64,000 nt of DNA from JAOAPG01 sp963791575 (GCA_963791575.1 CAWBSY010000011.1:310001-374000); one strand, 5' to 3'. Positions 18,832 to 29,408 are shown, counted from the first letter of the stretch. The notes: generated by a model from the letters alone, not told the origin. Numbers and translations: made by a program.

Positions 18832-19560
18832 ATGATAGAGCAAGAAATACAAACAACATCTTTGGGCGCAGCGTTCGCAACAATCAAAAAGGCTGCCGCG
18901 CCACTACGGCGGCAGGTGCTGGATGAACTGCGCCAATCGATTATCTCAGGCCGTTCTGCGCCCGGTTCCAGGCTCGTCGAGCGCGAACTCATCGAAATGC
19001 TCGGCGTCTCTCGCACAGTGATTCGTGAGGCGCTACGTCAGCTTGAAACTGAGGGACTGGTTGCTATTCTCCCCAATAAGGGGCCGATCGTACGGGAACT
19101 GACCGCCTCCGAGGCCACAGATCTTTATTCAATTCGGGCCGTGCTTGAGGGCTTAGCGGCGCGATTGTTTGTGAAGAACGCCAGCAACTCCCAAGTGGAA
19201 GAGCTCGAGCGCGCGCTGGACCGAACCGACGATGCCTATCAAAGCGGCAATCCGGAACTCATCCTGGAAACCAAGAACCGTTTCTACGATGTTCTGTTCG
19301 ATGGTGCACAAAGCGAAACGCTGTCTTCGATGATCGCAATGCTGCATACCCGCATTTGGCGTTGGCGGGCACTTGGATTAAGCCACCCACGACGCGCCGA
19401 TCATCGTTGGGAAGAAAGCATCAGCGGGTTGCGAGCCATGGTGACAGCCATTAAGAATCGAGACGGGGATCTTGCGGAGAAATTTATAAGAGATGAAGTC
19501 AACCGAGCGAATGCAGAAGTAATGCGTTTGATCGTTATCGACAAAGAATCTGCAAAGTGA
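18832..19560 (+). CDS. GntR-family regulator, FadR/FCD subgroup
   Basis: Ligand-responsive transcription factor of 242 residues. The N-terminal winged helix-turn-helix (about 20-90) includes RRQVLDELRQSIISGRSAPG, then ERELIEMLGVSRTVIREALR and LETEGLVAILPNKGPIVREL. The C-terminal all-helical FCD domain (about 95-230) should bind a small carboxylate through a metal site. It is divergent from the oxidoreductase operon and directly upstream of the UxaA and FAH genes, so it is the obvious local regulator of both arms, most likely a repressor released by the substrate acid. Confidence 0.9.
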   Translation: MIEQEIQTTSLGAAFATIKKAAAPLRRQVLDELRQSIISGRSAPGSRLVERELIEMLGVSRTVIREALRQLETEGLVAILPNKGPIVRELTASEATDLYSIRAVLEGLAARLFVKNASNSQVEELERALDRTDDAYQSGNPELILETKNRFYDVLFDGAQSETLSSMIAMLHTRIWRWRALGLSHPRRADHRWEESISGLRAMVTAIKNRDGDLAEKFIRDEVNRANAEVMRLIVIDKESAK

Positions 19561-19621
19561 TCGCGCACGAACTACAAATTTATTTCTAAAAAACAATTCT
19601 CTAGCTCAGGTGAGGAAACGA

Positions 19622-19906
19622 ATGCCTACGCATTTTATTGTCCACGATAAAGCCGACACGGTTGGTGTGGTCGTCGTGGAAGACGTGCAGCCTGGAAAAG
19701 AACTTACAGGCTGGATCATGGAAACGGATGAAACCATCATTCTTAAGTCTCTGGATGCAGTGCCGCTCGGACACAAGATCGCGCTGAAAGACACAAAGGC
19801 CGACGCAACTGTCCTGAAGTACGGACATGACGTGGGCCGCACTGTAGCTAATATCGGCCAAGGCCGTCACGTTCACACTCACAATATGAAAACGAAAAGG
19901 TGGTAG
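19622..19906 (+). CDS. UxaA-family dehydratase small subunit (SAF domain)
   Basis: About 94-residue SAF-domain protein matching the N-terminal part of altronate/galactarate dehydratase or the small subunit of sulfolactate sulfo-lyase. It starts MPTHFIVHDKADTVGVVVVE and ends in VANIGQGRHVHTHNMKTKRW. The GQGRHVHTHN box is diagnostic of the family's His-containing loop. The ATG at 19622 is chosen over a GTG at 19610 because the GTG sits in the ribosome site AGGTGAGG. The large subunit follows 2 bases after the stop. The substrate (altronate-like, galactarate-like or sulfolactate-like) cannot be decided from sequence alone. Confidence 0.82.
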   Translation: MPTHFIVHDKADTVGVVVVEDVQPGKELTGWIMETDETIILKSLDAVPLGHKIALKDTKADATVLKYGHDVGRTVANIGQGRHVHTHNMKTKRW

Positions 19907-19908
19907 GG

Positions 19909-21075
19909 ATGGGATCGCAGAAGTTTTTCGGCTATCGGCGCGAAAACGGGCGGATCGGTATTCGCAATCATGTTGTCATTCTTCCGCTGGACGATCTTTC
20001 CAATGCGGCCGCAGAAGCCGTCGCAAACAATATCAAGGGGACGATGGCCCTCCCGCACGCTTATGGTCGTTTGCAATTCGGCGAAGACCTTGAGCTTTTA
20101 TTTCGCACACTGATCGGCACAGGCTCGAATCCGAATGTGGCGGCTTGCGTGGTTATCGGTATTGAGCCCGGTTGGACCGGTCGAATCGTAGATGGCATCG
20201 CGAAAACCGGCAAGCCAGTGGTTGGGTTTTCCATCGAAGGCAATGGTGATATCTCGACCATTGCGGCGGCCTCTCGCAAGGCGCAAGAATTTGTCCAATG
20301 GGCATCAGAGAAGCAGCGCGAAGAGTGCGCAATCCAAGAGCTCTTCATCTCAACGAAATGCGGCGAGAGCGACACCACTTCAGGACTCGCTTCCTGCCCA
20401 ACCGTTGGAAATTTGATTGATAAGCTAGATCCGCTCGGCGCGACCACCTGCTTCGGCGAAACCTCTGAACTTACGGGTGCTGAAGTGGTGTGCGCGAGCC
20501 GGGCCGCCAACAAAGAAGTTGCCGATAAGTTCTGGAAGGTATTCAAGGACTATCAAGAGGTCATTGATCGCTACAAGACAAATGATCTCTCGGAGTCGCA
20601 ACCGACGAAGGGAAACATCGCCGGCGGTCTAACGACGATTGAAGAAAAAGCTTTCGGCAATCTGCAGAAAATTGGACGTAAGACGAAGTTTATCGATGTA
20701 TTAAAACCAGCAGAGGCGCCAGCCAAAGGGGCCGGGCTTTACTACATGGACACTTCGTCCGCTGCCGCCGAATGCGTCACCCTACAGGCCGCTGCAGGAT
20801 TCGTGGTGCATTTGTTCCCAACCGGACAAGGCAACATTATCGGAAATCCGATTGAGCCAGTAATCAAGCTCACCGCTAATCCCAAGACGGCGCGCACGAT
20901 GGCTGAGCACGTTGACCTTGATGTCTCGGGCATCCTGCGACGCGAGATGACTCTCGATGAAGCAGGGGATCGTTTGATCGACATTATGATTCGTACGTGC
21001 AATGGCAGACTGACTTGCGCCGAGGCGCTGGGACATCGCGAGTTCGTAATGACTAAGCTCTACCAAAGCGCCTAA
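19909..21075 (+). CDS. UxaA-family dehydratase/lyase large subunit
   Basis: About 388-residue catalytic subunit of a two-part UxaA enzyme, which removes water (or sulfite in SuyAB) from a sugar acid or hydroxyacid. It begins with the family sequence FFGYRRENGRIGIRNHVVIL and carries the conserved ISTKCGESDTTSGLASCPTVG segment (KCGGSD-like in altronate dehydratase) and HLFPTGQGNIIGNPIEPVIK. The ATG at 19909 has AAGGTGG at a good distance. Intact UxaA is a single chain in E. coli; the split seen here also occurs in many bacteria and in SuyAB. It sits directly behind the SAF subunit and ahead of the FAH hydrolase. Confidence 0.87.
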   Translation: MGSQKFFGYRRENGRIGIRNHVVILPLDDLSNAAAEAVANNIKGTMALPHAYGRLQFGEDLELLFRTLIGTGSNPNVAACVVIGIEPGWTGRIVDGIAKTGKPVVGFSIEGNGDISTIAAASRKAQEFVQWASEKQREECAIQELFISTKCGESDTTSGLASCPTVGNLIDKLDPLGATTCFGETSELTGAEVVCASRAANKEVADKFWKVFKDYQEVIDRYKTNDLSESQPTKGNIAGGLTTIEEKAFGNLQKIGRKTKFIDVLKPAEAPAKGAGLYYMDTSSAAAECVTLQAAAGFVVHLFPTGQGNIIGNPIEPVIKLTANPKTARTMAEHVDLDVSGILRREMTLDEAGDRLIDIMIRTCNGRLTCAEALGHREFVMTKLYQSA

Positions 21076-21184
21076 CTGTCTTAGAAGAGATTTTTTCAAA
21101 AGTTGCCCTACCCCCGTCAAAGAGTGCGGAGCGTTGATATAGCGACCTTCGCACTCTAGATTTGTACGTACTGAATAGAACCTT

Positions 21185-21982
21185 ATGAGATATTGCCACT
21201 TCCAACTCCACGGAAAGCCCGAATACGGGCTCATTGAATCCGTTGCTGGCCACGATACAATCACAACGCTTTTGAGCGACCGTCCTGAAAATAGTGAGCG
21301 AATAGAGAACATCATTTCAAAGCGAATGAATCCGATCTCAATCGAGGAAGCGGCAATTTTTGCTCCGGTACATCCCTCGAAGATTGTCTGTGTCGGCCGG
21401 AACTATCGCGCTCACGCCGCCGAGATGGGGAACGAAGCTCCCAAAGAGCCCTTGATTTTTCTCAAGCCGCCTTCCTCAATCATTGCTCCGGGAAAGAACA
21501 TTATCCGGCCGAAAGTTTCTCAGCACACGGATTATGAAGGGGAACTCGGAGTCATCATCGGGCGGCATTGCCATAAGCTTGCTGCCGACGAAGACGTTCG
21601 GCCTTACATTCTCGGATACACAGCCGTAAATGATTTCACTGCCCGTGACTTACAAAGAAAAGACCCGCAGTGGACAAGGGGAAAGGGTTTTGACACGTTC
21701 TGCCCAGTTGGGCCAATCGTTACGGATGAAATTAATCCATGGGCTGGCGTGCGCGTAGAGACAAGAGTGAATGGCGAGGTCCGGCAGGATGGCAACACGC
21801 GCGACTTCATCTTTAGCCTGGACGCCATTATCCGCTACATCGCTGATTTTATGACGCTGTTGCCCGGCGATCTTATTGCCACCGGCACACCTGAGGGGGT
21901 TGGGCCGGTGCTGGCGGGCGACGTCATAGAGGTTACCGTCGAGGGCGTGGGCACGCTTAGGAATCCCGTCCTCGATGAGTAA
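21185..21982 (+). CDS. Fumarylacetoacetate hydrolase (FAH) family protein
   Basis: Metal-dependent hydrolase or lyase/isomerase of 265 residues. The FAH core starts at about residue 60 with KIVCVGRNYRAHAAEMGNEA. The metal ligands are visible in DYEGELGVIIG (Glu-x-Glu) and in the downstream Asp of FTARDLQRKDPQWTRGKG, and the end has the family's DLIATGTPEGVGPV. Family members cleave 2,4-diketo acids or act on 5-oxopent-3-ene-type diacids. As the last gene of the plus-strand arm it would handle the diketo acid left after dehydration and oxidation of a sugar acid, as in non-phosphorylative pathways. The substrate is inferred only. Confidence 0.9.
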   Translation: MRYCHFQLHGKPEYGLIESVAGHDTITTLLSDRPENSERIENIISKRMNPISIEEAAIFAPVHPSKIVCVGRNYRAHAAEMGNEAPKEPLIFLKPPSSIIAPGKNIIRPKVSQHTDYEGELGVIIGRHCHKLAADEDVRPYILGYTAVNDFTARDLQRKDPQWTRGKGFDTFCPVGPIVTDEINPWAGVRVETRVNGEVRQDGNTRDFIFSLDAIIRYIADFMTLLPGDLIATGTPEGVGPVLAGDVIEVTVEGVGTLRNPVLDE

Positions 21983-22087
21983 CTCGAGACCCGCTTTCAG
22001 TATTCCGCATCGGCATATGGGATGCGGCGCTTAGATTCACTCTCATCGGTTTCTGCCTAAGACGCTCATTCATTTCTAAAAAACAAA

Positions 22088-22111
22088 AGGGCCGAACATT
22101 TGTTCGACCCT
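22088..22111. terminator. Bidirectional intrinsic terminator
   Basis: Inverted repeat AGGGCCGAACA-TT-TGTTCGACCCT with one mismatch. It has a T-rich run (tctgtctttt) on the plus side and A-rich sequence on the other side that reads as TTTTGTTTTTT on the minus strand. It separates the FAH gene (+) from the convergent TonB receptor gene (-). Confidence 0.8.
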
Positions 22112-22136
22112 CTGTCTTTTACCGGGTTGTAGATAG

Positions 22137-25100
22137 CTAGAACAGAAGCTTCAAGCCAAGTTGAATGGCACGCGGACCACCCGATCCTACGACAGGATTG
22201 GCAGCCGCAACGTCAGGAGTGGCGCATCCGCAACCGAACGAGCCTGGCACTGAAGGATCGTTGAATCCGTATGCAACGTTTGCGCCAGCCGGATTAGCAA
22301 AATTCGGATGATTCAGAACGTTGAAGAACTCTCCGCGGAGCTGCGCGGTAAGCCCCTCTCCAAATTTCCAATTCTTGGAGACTGAAAATCCCAGTTGCGG
22401 AACCCGCCGTCGCGGAACATGTTGCGGCGCATATTTCCGAATGTTCCTTGTGCGGGCGGGGTCATAACGGAATTTCCCTTTGCATAGCAGCCGTAGCTGG
22501 ACAATTGGCTCAGCTGTGCGTGAGCCGCGCAACCCGCGTTATTGATTGCATAGGCGGGATCCGTCGGCCCGAGAGGATCGCGTAGAGTCTGGCGTGCCGC
22601 TAAGAAAGTAAGGGGTTGGTGTTGAACCAGAAGTGAAGTCAGCAGGATTGCCGTAGAAATTCCAGCGATCACTGCTTTCTCCAGTTAGGCTAATGTCGTT
22701 TCCAGTGTCTGCCACATTCCAGGGTTGTCCAGTCTGCAGAGTCAGGATGGAATTGAGTTGCCAGCCCTCAAGCATCTGTCCCCACGATTTTCTTCCGGGA
22801 ACAACATAGCTCGTGGTGAAAGTAAAGCGATGACGAATATCGAAGTCGCTCGCCCCATATTCACTGCGCAGATTGTATGCATTCTCGGCATTGATACCGC
22901 GATTGTCAGACAGATAATCGAGTGCATGAGCGTAGGTGTACCCGCCGACAAACGACAACCCATGAGATGTTCGTATAGTTAGTGTCGACTGCAAGCCGTT
23001 GTAGTTCGAGGTGTAAGCATTCGACAGATAGTTGATTACGTGGAGAAACGGATACTTTGTATTGAATGGGCGGCCGGATTGTTCATCCCCAGCGTGTATC
23101 AAGCGCCGGCACGTTTTGATTCATGTCGTAAATGCTGAGAAGCTTTGTCCCTTCATTGCCAACATAACCAACTTGCAACACCAAGATTGTTTGTAAACGA
23201 ATGCTGGATGTTCAAATTCCAGCTGCTGACATAAGGCGTTTTGAGATGCCGGTTAACAGCAAGAATGTCGCAAGGTGTTCCCGGCGTCAGCTGTCCGCCG
23301 ATCATGGTACTGACATTCGGATTGCAATTGAGCGTATTGCTGCTGGTCGGGAAGACTGGACCGGCCGGACTCCAATTGAGACTGCTTCCTCCAAGATTTA
23401 CCGCGCCAGCCACAATATTGCCACCGCCCGGAGTGACGCCAGTGCTGCTTGCAGTCGGGATGACATTGATGCCGCTGGTGGAAGCATTATTGACACCCTG
23501 TTGTGCCAAAAATGCGTTGAAGCCGATCATCTCGTAAATGATGCCAGCTCCCGCCCGGACCACAGTCTGTTCCCTTGCCATTCACATCCCAAGCCAAACC
23601 TAAGCGCGGAGCAAAGTTCTTGTGATTACCGGCATAAGGACCGCTGATTTGTTTACCAACCTGCACAATCCCAACATTCGGATCGAAGTTCCCGAACAGG
23701 TTGTCTTGTTCCTTGATCACCGTAGGCAATTCGTAGCGCAGACCGTAGTTCATGGTCAATCGCTGTGTCACGCGCCAATCGTCCTGCACAAAAGCGGAAT
23801 ACCATTCCGCACTGGGATGACGCTCTGAATTGCCGACGAAGATGCGACCAGCAGCTGGATCTCCTGCGAAGAATGACTCCGAGCGGCGTGTAACCGCGAG
23901 ACCTTTGTTCTTTTTAAACTGAATTCGACCCTTGCCGTAGCGATCTTTGATCGAAGTTGCCCAGCCGCGGCGGGCTTCCCCGCCAAACTTGATGACATGC
24001 TTGCCATGAGTGAACGACACATTGTCAAGAAACTGAAGAGACTGATCCGGTGTTTGATATCGCGGCCATCCAACGTTGCCGCCTTCCTGCAAGAAGCCAT
24101 TGATCAGGATTGCTGGCATTCCGAAATCTCGAGGATTGGTGACACCGGTGTTGATTCCGTATGCGGTCGGATTCACAGTATTGTCCGCCGTTAGACTGCT
24201 GTAGCGGAAATGATTGAAACCAACTCTGGCCTCATTTACCCAGTGAGAACCCGGCGTCCAAATCCAGCTTCCACCCAGCACTTCTGCTCGAGTTGCTCCA
24301 ACGGATTCCCAGACGGATTGAAGAACGGGAGCGTCTTGCAAGTTCTCCAAATCATCTCCAATGAAATACATGCCGCTTAGAGTGTGCTTCGGACTAATGT
24401 GGTAATCGATCTTTGCCAATCCATTGTCGCCGCGGGCAGTATTCGGAAAACCCGAATTAACAGCCGTCGGCCCGGCAGGGTTGGTTCCATTATTCAGCGG
24501 CAGCAATTTTCCTGAGCATGTAACTGGCGGCCCCAGCGTGCAGCCTGCAACCGTCAGACTCAGCGGGCTGATGGCAACGTTCTTAGCTTGCAGCGCGGCG
24601 ATGGCATCGGGAACGCTGTTGGTTGGATCTCCGCCGAGCGAGACCGTCGCCGGACTAGTTACTAGGTTTGAATTGCCCACCAGATAACGCACGCCCTCAT
24701 AACCAGCGAAGAAGAAAAGCTTGTCCTTAATGATTGGCCCACCGACAGTAGCTCCGAACTGATGAAGCCGAAGCGGGGTCTGAGGGTTAGGTTTGGTATC
24801 GAAATAATTTCTGGCGTCGAAAACGCTATTGCGTTCGAAATCGTAAGCCGTTCCGTGCAATCCGTTCGTCCCAGACTTGAGACCTACGTTAACAATGGCT
24901 CCTGGCTTCCAGCCGTATTCTGCTGGAGGATTTTCTTCGACGTTAAATTGCTGAATCGCATCGATCGGCAATACTGTTGCCGAGTCACCACCCGTTCCAG
25001 TGCCATTGATTACGCTTTGGGCACCAAACGGTTCGTTGTTGTCGATGCCATCGACTATGTAGTTGTTATCTTCGGGACGAACTCCGTTCGAGCTGGTGGT

Positions 25101-25640
25101 TTCGTATCCTCCACCCGGGTAGCGCATAACGCCCGGTTGCAAAACGACGAGGTTCTGAAAATCACGACCGTTCAGGGGGAGATCATTGATCTGCCTATTG
25201 CTAAGAGTTCCGCCCAAAACGTCATTCGTCGCTTCGACTAGTGGTACTGCGTCGGTTACTGTGACCGTTTCCGCTACGTCGCCGGTTTGAAGGGAAAAAT
25301 CGATGCGAGCGTCCTTGGCGACTTCGATCTCAATATTCGGTCGCTCCACACTCTTGAATCCTTTGGCTTCGGCGCGAACCTTATAAGCTCCGGGGACCAG
25401 ATCGGGGGCAGCGTATTCGCCGGATCCATCCGTCGTCAAGGTTCTGGTCGTTCCTCTCGCGAGATCCGTGATTGATATAGTGGCGCCGCTCAGGGCGGCA
25501 CCGCTCTGGTCGGTAACGCTCCCGAGGATACGGCCGGTCGAATTTTGCGCGACTCCGGGGACGCACAACAGACATATTCCGACAATGAGGCTGGCCCACC
25601 GAAAAACTGTGTTCAAAATCGTTTTTGTCCGAGTAATCAT
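22137..25640 (-). pseudogene. Oar-like TonB-dependent receptor, at least five frameshifts
   Basis: Outer-membrane receptor of the acidobacterial Oar type. The intact N-terminal 700 residues (25640 to about 23560) have a signal peptide (LIVGICLLCVPGVAQ), the carboxypeptidase-regulatory domain (STGRILGSVTDQSGAALSGA), a plug with NDLPLNGRDFQNLVVLQPGV, and barrel strands. Frame jumps then occur near 23560, 23181, 23100, 22580 and 22390. Each is repaired by a single base, for example NGKG to QTVVRAGAG and SFTNNL to VLQVGYVGNEG. The last piece ends with the expected barrel terminus GPRAIQLGLKLLF. Repaired, the gene would code for roughly 1160 residues, a usual size. This many clean one-base breaks looks more like sequence errors than long decay, because the pieces remain well conserved. 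Confidence 0.8.
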
Positions 25641-25787
25641 AAAACCCCCTTGAATAACGCAAATTACGGTCTGACAGCTGTACCATCACACGGAGCCCAC
25701 TGTCAAGATAAAAAACTCTACTAAATTAATCAAGTTAATTGTAATCGGCAGTATACGGCCAAAATCTCGGGATTTTCGACATTGTTG

Positions 25788-25829
25788 TTGACAAGGGATG
25801 GTCTCGATGTGGTATAGAGGTCTGACCAT
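25788..25829 (+). promoter_or_regulatory. Promoter and FadR-like palindrome upstream of the NTF2 gene
   Basis: A TTGACA box (25788-25793) is followed 17 bases later by GGTATA (25811-25816; TATAGA with 19-base spacing is an alternative). Just downstream is GGTCTGACC (25819-25827), an odd palindrome like the FadR-type GntR core. A half copy, GGTCTGAC, also lies at 25668-25675 upstream of the divergent TonB receptor gene. One GntR regulator may therefore control both genes. Inference from sequence only. Confidence 0.4.
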
Positions 25830-25862
25830 ACGACTGCAACACCCGGGATTAAAGCGGAACAA

Positions 25863-26746
25863 ATGACAAACTCCTCAAGCAAAATAATTGTTAGACTCGG
25901 CGCTATAGTCAGCATTTTCGTAGGAACTCTCTCGCTTCCTTTTCCGGCCGAAGCCGCTGGCCCCGACATTTCAGTGGTAGATCACGCGTTCGTCCAGGCC
26001 ACCTCCAAAGGAGACAAGGCCGCAACTGGCGCGTTCCTGGGTGAGAACTTCAGCTGGACAAACAGAACGGGGGAAACCTGGAACAGAACTCACCTATTAG
26101 AGAAGATGGCCGCCATAACGCCAGTCAATGAAGGCAAAGCGCACGATTACGGGAATGTCGTCTATATCACGGGAACCGCTCAAAGTTCCTCCGACAAGAT
26201 TCGTTTTGTACGGGTATGGGTGAAAGAGACATCTGGCTGGAAAGTTCTGCTGCAGCAGGAAACAATGGTCGTCGGCAAAACAGCGACGACGCAAGCTACT
26301 GTGCCGGTCGGAACATCCTGCGAAAATCCATGCAAGAGCATTCCGTATGAACGCTCCCTCAGCCTGAGGCTCAAGCTGTGGTCGCTTCATGGGAAGCACT
26401 TGAGGATGCGGTCAACCATCGTGACGCGGACGGTTGGGCGTCTCACGTTGCAGACGAATTTGTTTTCAACGTTAAAGAAGACGGCAATCCCCTGACCAAA
26501 GCGGATCGCGTAGCAATAATCAAGAAGCAGGCCCAAGGCAATACTGTCACTGACATAGGCACGGTCATCGCCGGAACAATGAATGTTTGGCTATTCGGAG
26601 ATACCGCAGTTATGACGGACCAGCAACAGCCGACAAAGGGCGGCGACCCTTATCAAGCTATGCGTATCTGGGTGAAGCGCGACGGCCGCTGGCAGTTGGT
26701 CTATAGCCAGCAGACGGTCATTGAGCATGCGGCTGGCGCGAGTTGA
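25863..26746 (+). CDS. Secreted two-domain NTF2-like (DUF4440/SnoaL) protein, one frameshift
   Basis: Exported protein with two NTF2-like cone domains in tandem, of unknown function. A signal peptide precedes AEAAGPD (residues about 10-32). Domain 1 (35-145) contains GAFLGENFSWTNRTGETWNR and RVWVKETSGWKVLLQQET. A CENPCKSIPY linker follows, then domain 2 (SWEALEDAVNHRDADGWASH ... QLVYSQQTV). The frame is lost in the linker near 26350-26357, where one missing base would restore LPQPEAQAVVASWEAL. The next gene has the same layout and the same CENPCK linker, so this is a tandem duplicate and the repaired reading is strongly supported. Confidence 0.78.
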
Positions 26747-26862
26747 TAAACCTCGTTTCTTTAGTGGCGATTATCTAGAAGTTTGGAATCGGTTTCGTAC
26801 ATGCTCGATTAATTTGGTTCGTATATCTGGAGCTCTTGTACCTCCCTGTTCGAGGAAATTTC

Positions 26863-27705
26863 ATGAAACGGATAATTGTCGCAGTTGCAGTCTTTCTGGC
26901 TACATCGATGGCATCCTTCGCCGCGCACGCCAGTGAATCGGACGTCATAGCGAACAAGGCGCTCTTGCAAGCTGATCAAGCATTTAGTCAAACTTTGGAG
27001 AACCGCAATAAAGCGCGTGCCGAAACCGTCCTGGACAGCGATTTCACTTGGACAGACTCCCAGGGAAAAACCCGGACGAGAGCGCAATTCCTTAGTGATC
27101 TATCTGCTTCAGCTTCTAATGAGGACGAGGCGAACGAAGATCTCAGAGAGCACACGTACGGGACCGTCGCTGTCGTGACGGCTTCTCATGGCAGAATTCA
27201 CGCAGTGCGCATTTGGGTGAATGAAAAATCGGTATGGAAGTTACTTGCCTATCAGGAAACCACCTTAGCAGAACAGGCGGCACCTCCAAAGAATGATTCG
27301 CGCGATTGTGAAAATCCGTGCAAGACCCTCCCCTACACTCCCAAGAATGACGCCGAGCGGGAGATCATCTCCTCATGGCAAGAGCTCGAGACCGCAGTGA
27401 CGAACCACGAAGCTCAAGGATGGGCTCCTCACGTCGCTGATGAGTTCATGTTGGTCAATAACAACAACGATCACGTTATGACGAAGAGTGACCGAATGGC
27501 GATCCTCGATAAACAGAAACAGAACGCATCTCCCTCAGCGCCCGTTCCCTTGGTATCCGCCAAGATGTTTGATTTCGGAGACACAGTCGTCATGAAAGCC
27601 GAACATCAACGCGCCACCGGCAAGGCAATTCACGTAACTCGCGTATGGATCAAGCGAGACGGCAAATGGATTATGGCCTTCAGCCAACAGACCACAGTCC
27701 AGTAG
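26863..27705 (+). CDS. Secreted two-domain NTF2-like (DUF4440/SnoaL) protein
   Basis: Intact paralogue of the preceding gene, about 280 residues. The ATG at 26863 follows GAGGAAATTTC and starts the signal peptide MKRIIVAVAVFLATSMASFA, so it is preferred to an ATG nine codons upstream. Domain 1 holds VLDSDFTWTDSQGKTRTRAQ and RIWVNEKSVWKLLAYQET. The linker is CENPCKTLPY, with the same spaced cysteines as its neighbour. Domain 2 has SSWQELETAVTNHEAQGWAP and ends KRDGKWIMAFSQQTTVQ. NTF2-like folds often bind small hydrophobic ligands or act as steroid-isomerase-like enzymes, but no catalytic residues can be assigned. Confidence 0.82.
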   Translation: MKRIIVAVAVFLATSMASFAAHASESDVIANKALLQADQAFSQTLENRNKARAETVLDSDFTWTDSQGKTRTRAQFLSDLSASASNEDEANEDLREHTYGTVAVVTASHGRIHAVRIWVNEKSVWKLLAYQETTLAEQAAPPKNDSRDCENPCKTLPYTPKNDAEREIISSWQELETAVTNHEAQGWAPHVADEFMLVNNNNDHVMTKSDRMAILDKQKQNASPSAPVPLVSAKMFDFGDTVVMKAEHQRATGKAIHVTRVWIKRDGKWIMAFSQQTTVQ

Positions 27706-27730
27706 TATTGTTGCGATTCCAGGACGGCCT

Positions 27731-29408
27731 ATGACAGCGATGACGCGGCGCGGTTTCGTCAAAGGAGCAGCTCTGACTCCAATGGCATTGAAGACCTTCG
27801 GACTAGGGCAACAGGCTTCGAGTCCGATGTGAGCCGATCGCTTCGACATAGTGGTTGCCGGGGCCGGACACAATAGTCTGATCACGACCGCTTATTTAGC
27901 CAAGGCTGGGTTTCGCTGCATTAGTACTTGAGGGACGACCGATTCTTGGCGGTGGCGTAAAACAGCGCAACTTACATTGAAGGGTTTTCATGCACGATAC
28001 TTGCTCTTCGGCGCACACCGCGTTATTCGATAATCCACTCATACGTGAAGATGAACTCAAGTTGGGAGATTACGGACTGGAATACATTCAGCCCGATCCG
28101 GTCTTCCACATGCCTTTTCCGGACGGCACCTATTTAACGCAATGGCGCGATGTTGACCGGACCTGCTCTGAGTTTGCGAAGTTTTCGAAAAAAGACGGTG
28201 CAGCATACCGGCGCATGTTGACTGAGTATGAGTCCGTGAAGCCGTTCCTGGAAGCCACGACTTTCTCGCCTATTGGATTCGGCAAACCGCTAAACGACCG
28301 GCTGGCCGAACATCCCAAAGGCAAGCTTTGGCAGCGGCGTCTTGCCATGTCCGCTTGGCAAATCATCCGGGACAATTTCGAGGACGACCACTGCCGGGCA
28401 TTCATGCTAGCCAGTCCCTGGGGCAATCAGCCGCCGGATCACCCAGTCACTGGCCGCAGTGCCTACTCATCATTTAATCAACAACGGTGGAGCCGTCCCC
28501 TTCCCAAGGGAGGTTCGGGGCAATTATCTGAAGCGCTGGCCCGCTACATCGAAGCCCATGGTGGAGTGGTTCTCCCAAACAAGCCGATTGTGCGGCTTAT
28601 CATCGAATCCGGCAAGTGTACCGGTGTGGAATGCGAAGACGGCAGCTCGTACCACGCACAGAAAGCAGTGCTGTCGACCATCCATATCAAGCAGCTCATC
28701 GACATGGCGCCACGCGAATTGTGGACGCAAGACTTCGTCGATGGCGTCGACACGTGGCAAGCCGAGTGTTCCATGATTGCCACCAACTATGCCACTACAG
28801 AACCGCCGAAATATGCAGTTGAAGGCGGCACTTTGAGTCCGGTGCATTCCGGGCTTATGCCCTCTCCCGAACGTGCACTACGCTTCGGATACGACTATGC
28901 TCGAGGCGCAGTTAATGTTGACGACCCTCCGCTGCACGTCATTTGTTGCACCATCGTTGATCCCACGCGAGCACCCCAGGGCATGCACACCGTGAAGATC
29001 ATCGGCTATCAGCCTTACGATTTGAAAGAAGGTCCGCAGCACTGGGACGCAATCAAAGATCAGGTTGCGGATGCCAGTTTGCGTTATCTGCAGCGTTTCT
29101 CTCCGAATTTGACCGACGACAAAATATTGGCTCGCGTAGTGGACAGTCCGCTGGATCTCGAGCGAATGAATCCTCACAATTGGCATGGAAGCTGTCATGC
29201 GGGTGCATGGGGACCATCACAGTCTGGCAACATGCGTCCGGTGCCTGGATGGGCGCAACATCGAATGCCGATTCCAGGCTTGTATCAGACCGGAGCGACC
29301 ACGTTTCCCGGCGGATCTGTAACTGGCGCGCCGGGAAGAAACGCTGCAACCGTAATGCTCAAAGACTTCGGAACAAGCATCGAGCAAGTTGTAGGGAAGA
29401 AAAATTAA
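27731..29408 (+). pseudogene. Tat-exported FAD oxidoreductase (phytoene-desaturase/PYROXD2-like), broken N-terminus
   Basis: The 5' part reads a twin-arginine signal MTRRGFVKGAA and then a stop (TGA) at about 27830. The same frame resumes with ADRFDIVVAGAGHNSL, the FAD-binding GxGxxS strand. One-base changes then follow near 27923 (joining FRC to VLEGRPILGGG), near 27958 (VKTAQLTLKGF) and near 27990 (GFH to HDTCSSAHT). After that the frame is clean to 29408. It ends with the diagnostic FPGGSVTGAPGRNAATVML of the phytoene-dehydrogenase-like family. The ATG at 27990 is inside the conserved domain and is not a natural start. Four lesions within 170 bases make this either a true decaying gene or a poorly read patch. 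The cytochrome c gene follows closely. Confidence 0.75.

Noticed and set aside
27990..28010. ATG at 27990 as the start of the FAD oxidoreductase
   Set aside because: It lies inside the conserved domain; the FAD-binding strand is upstream in a shifted frame.
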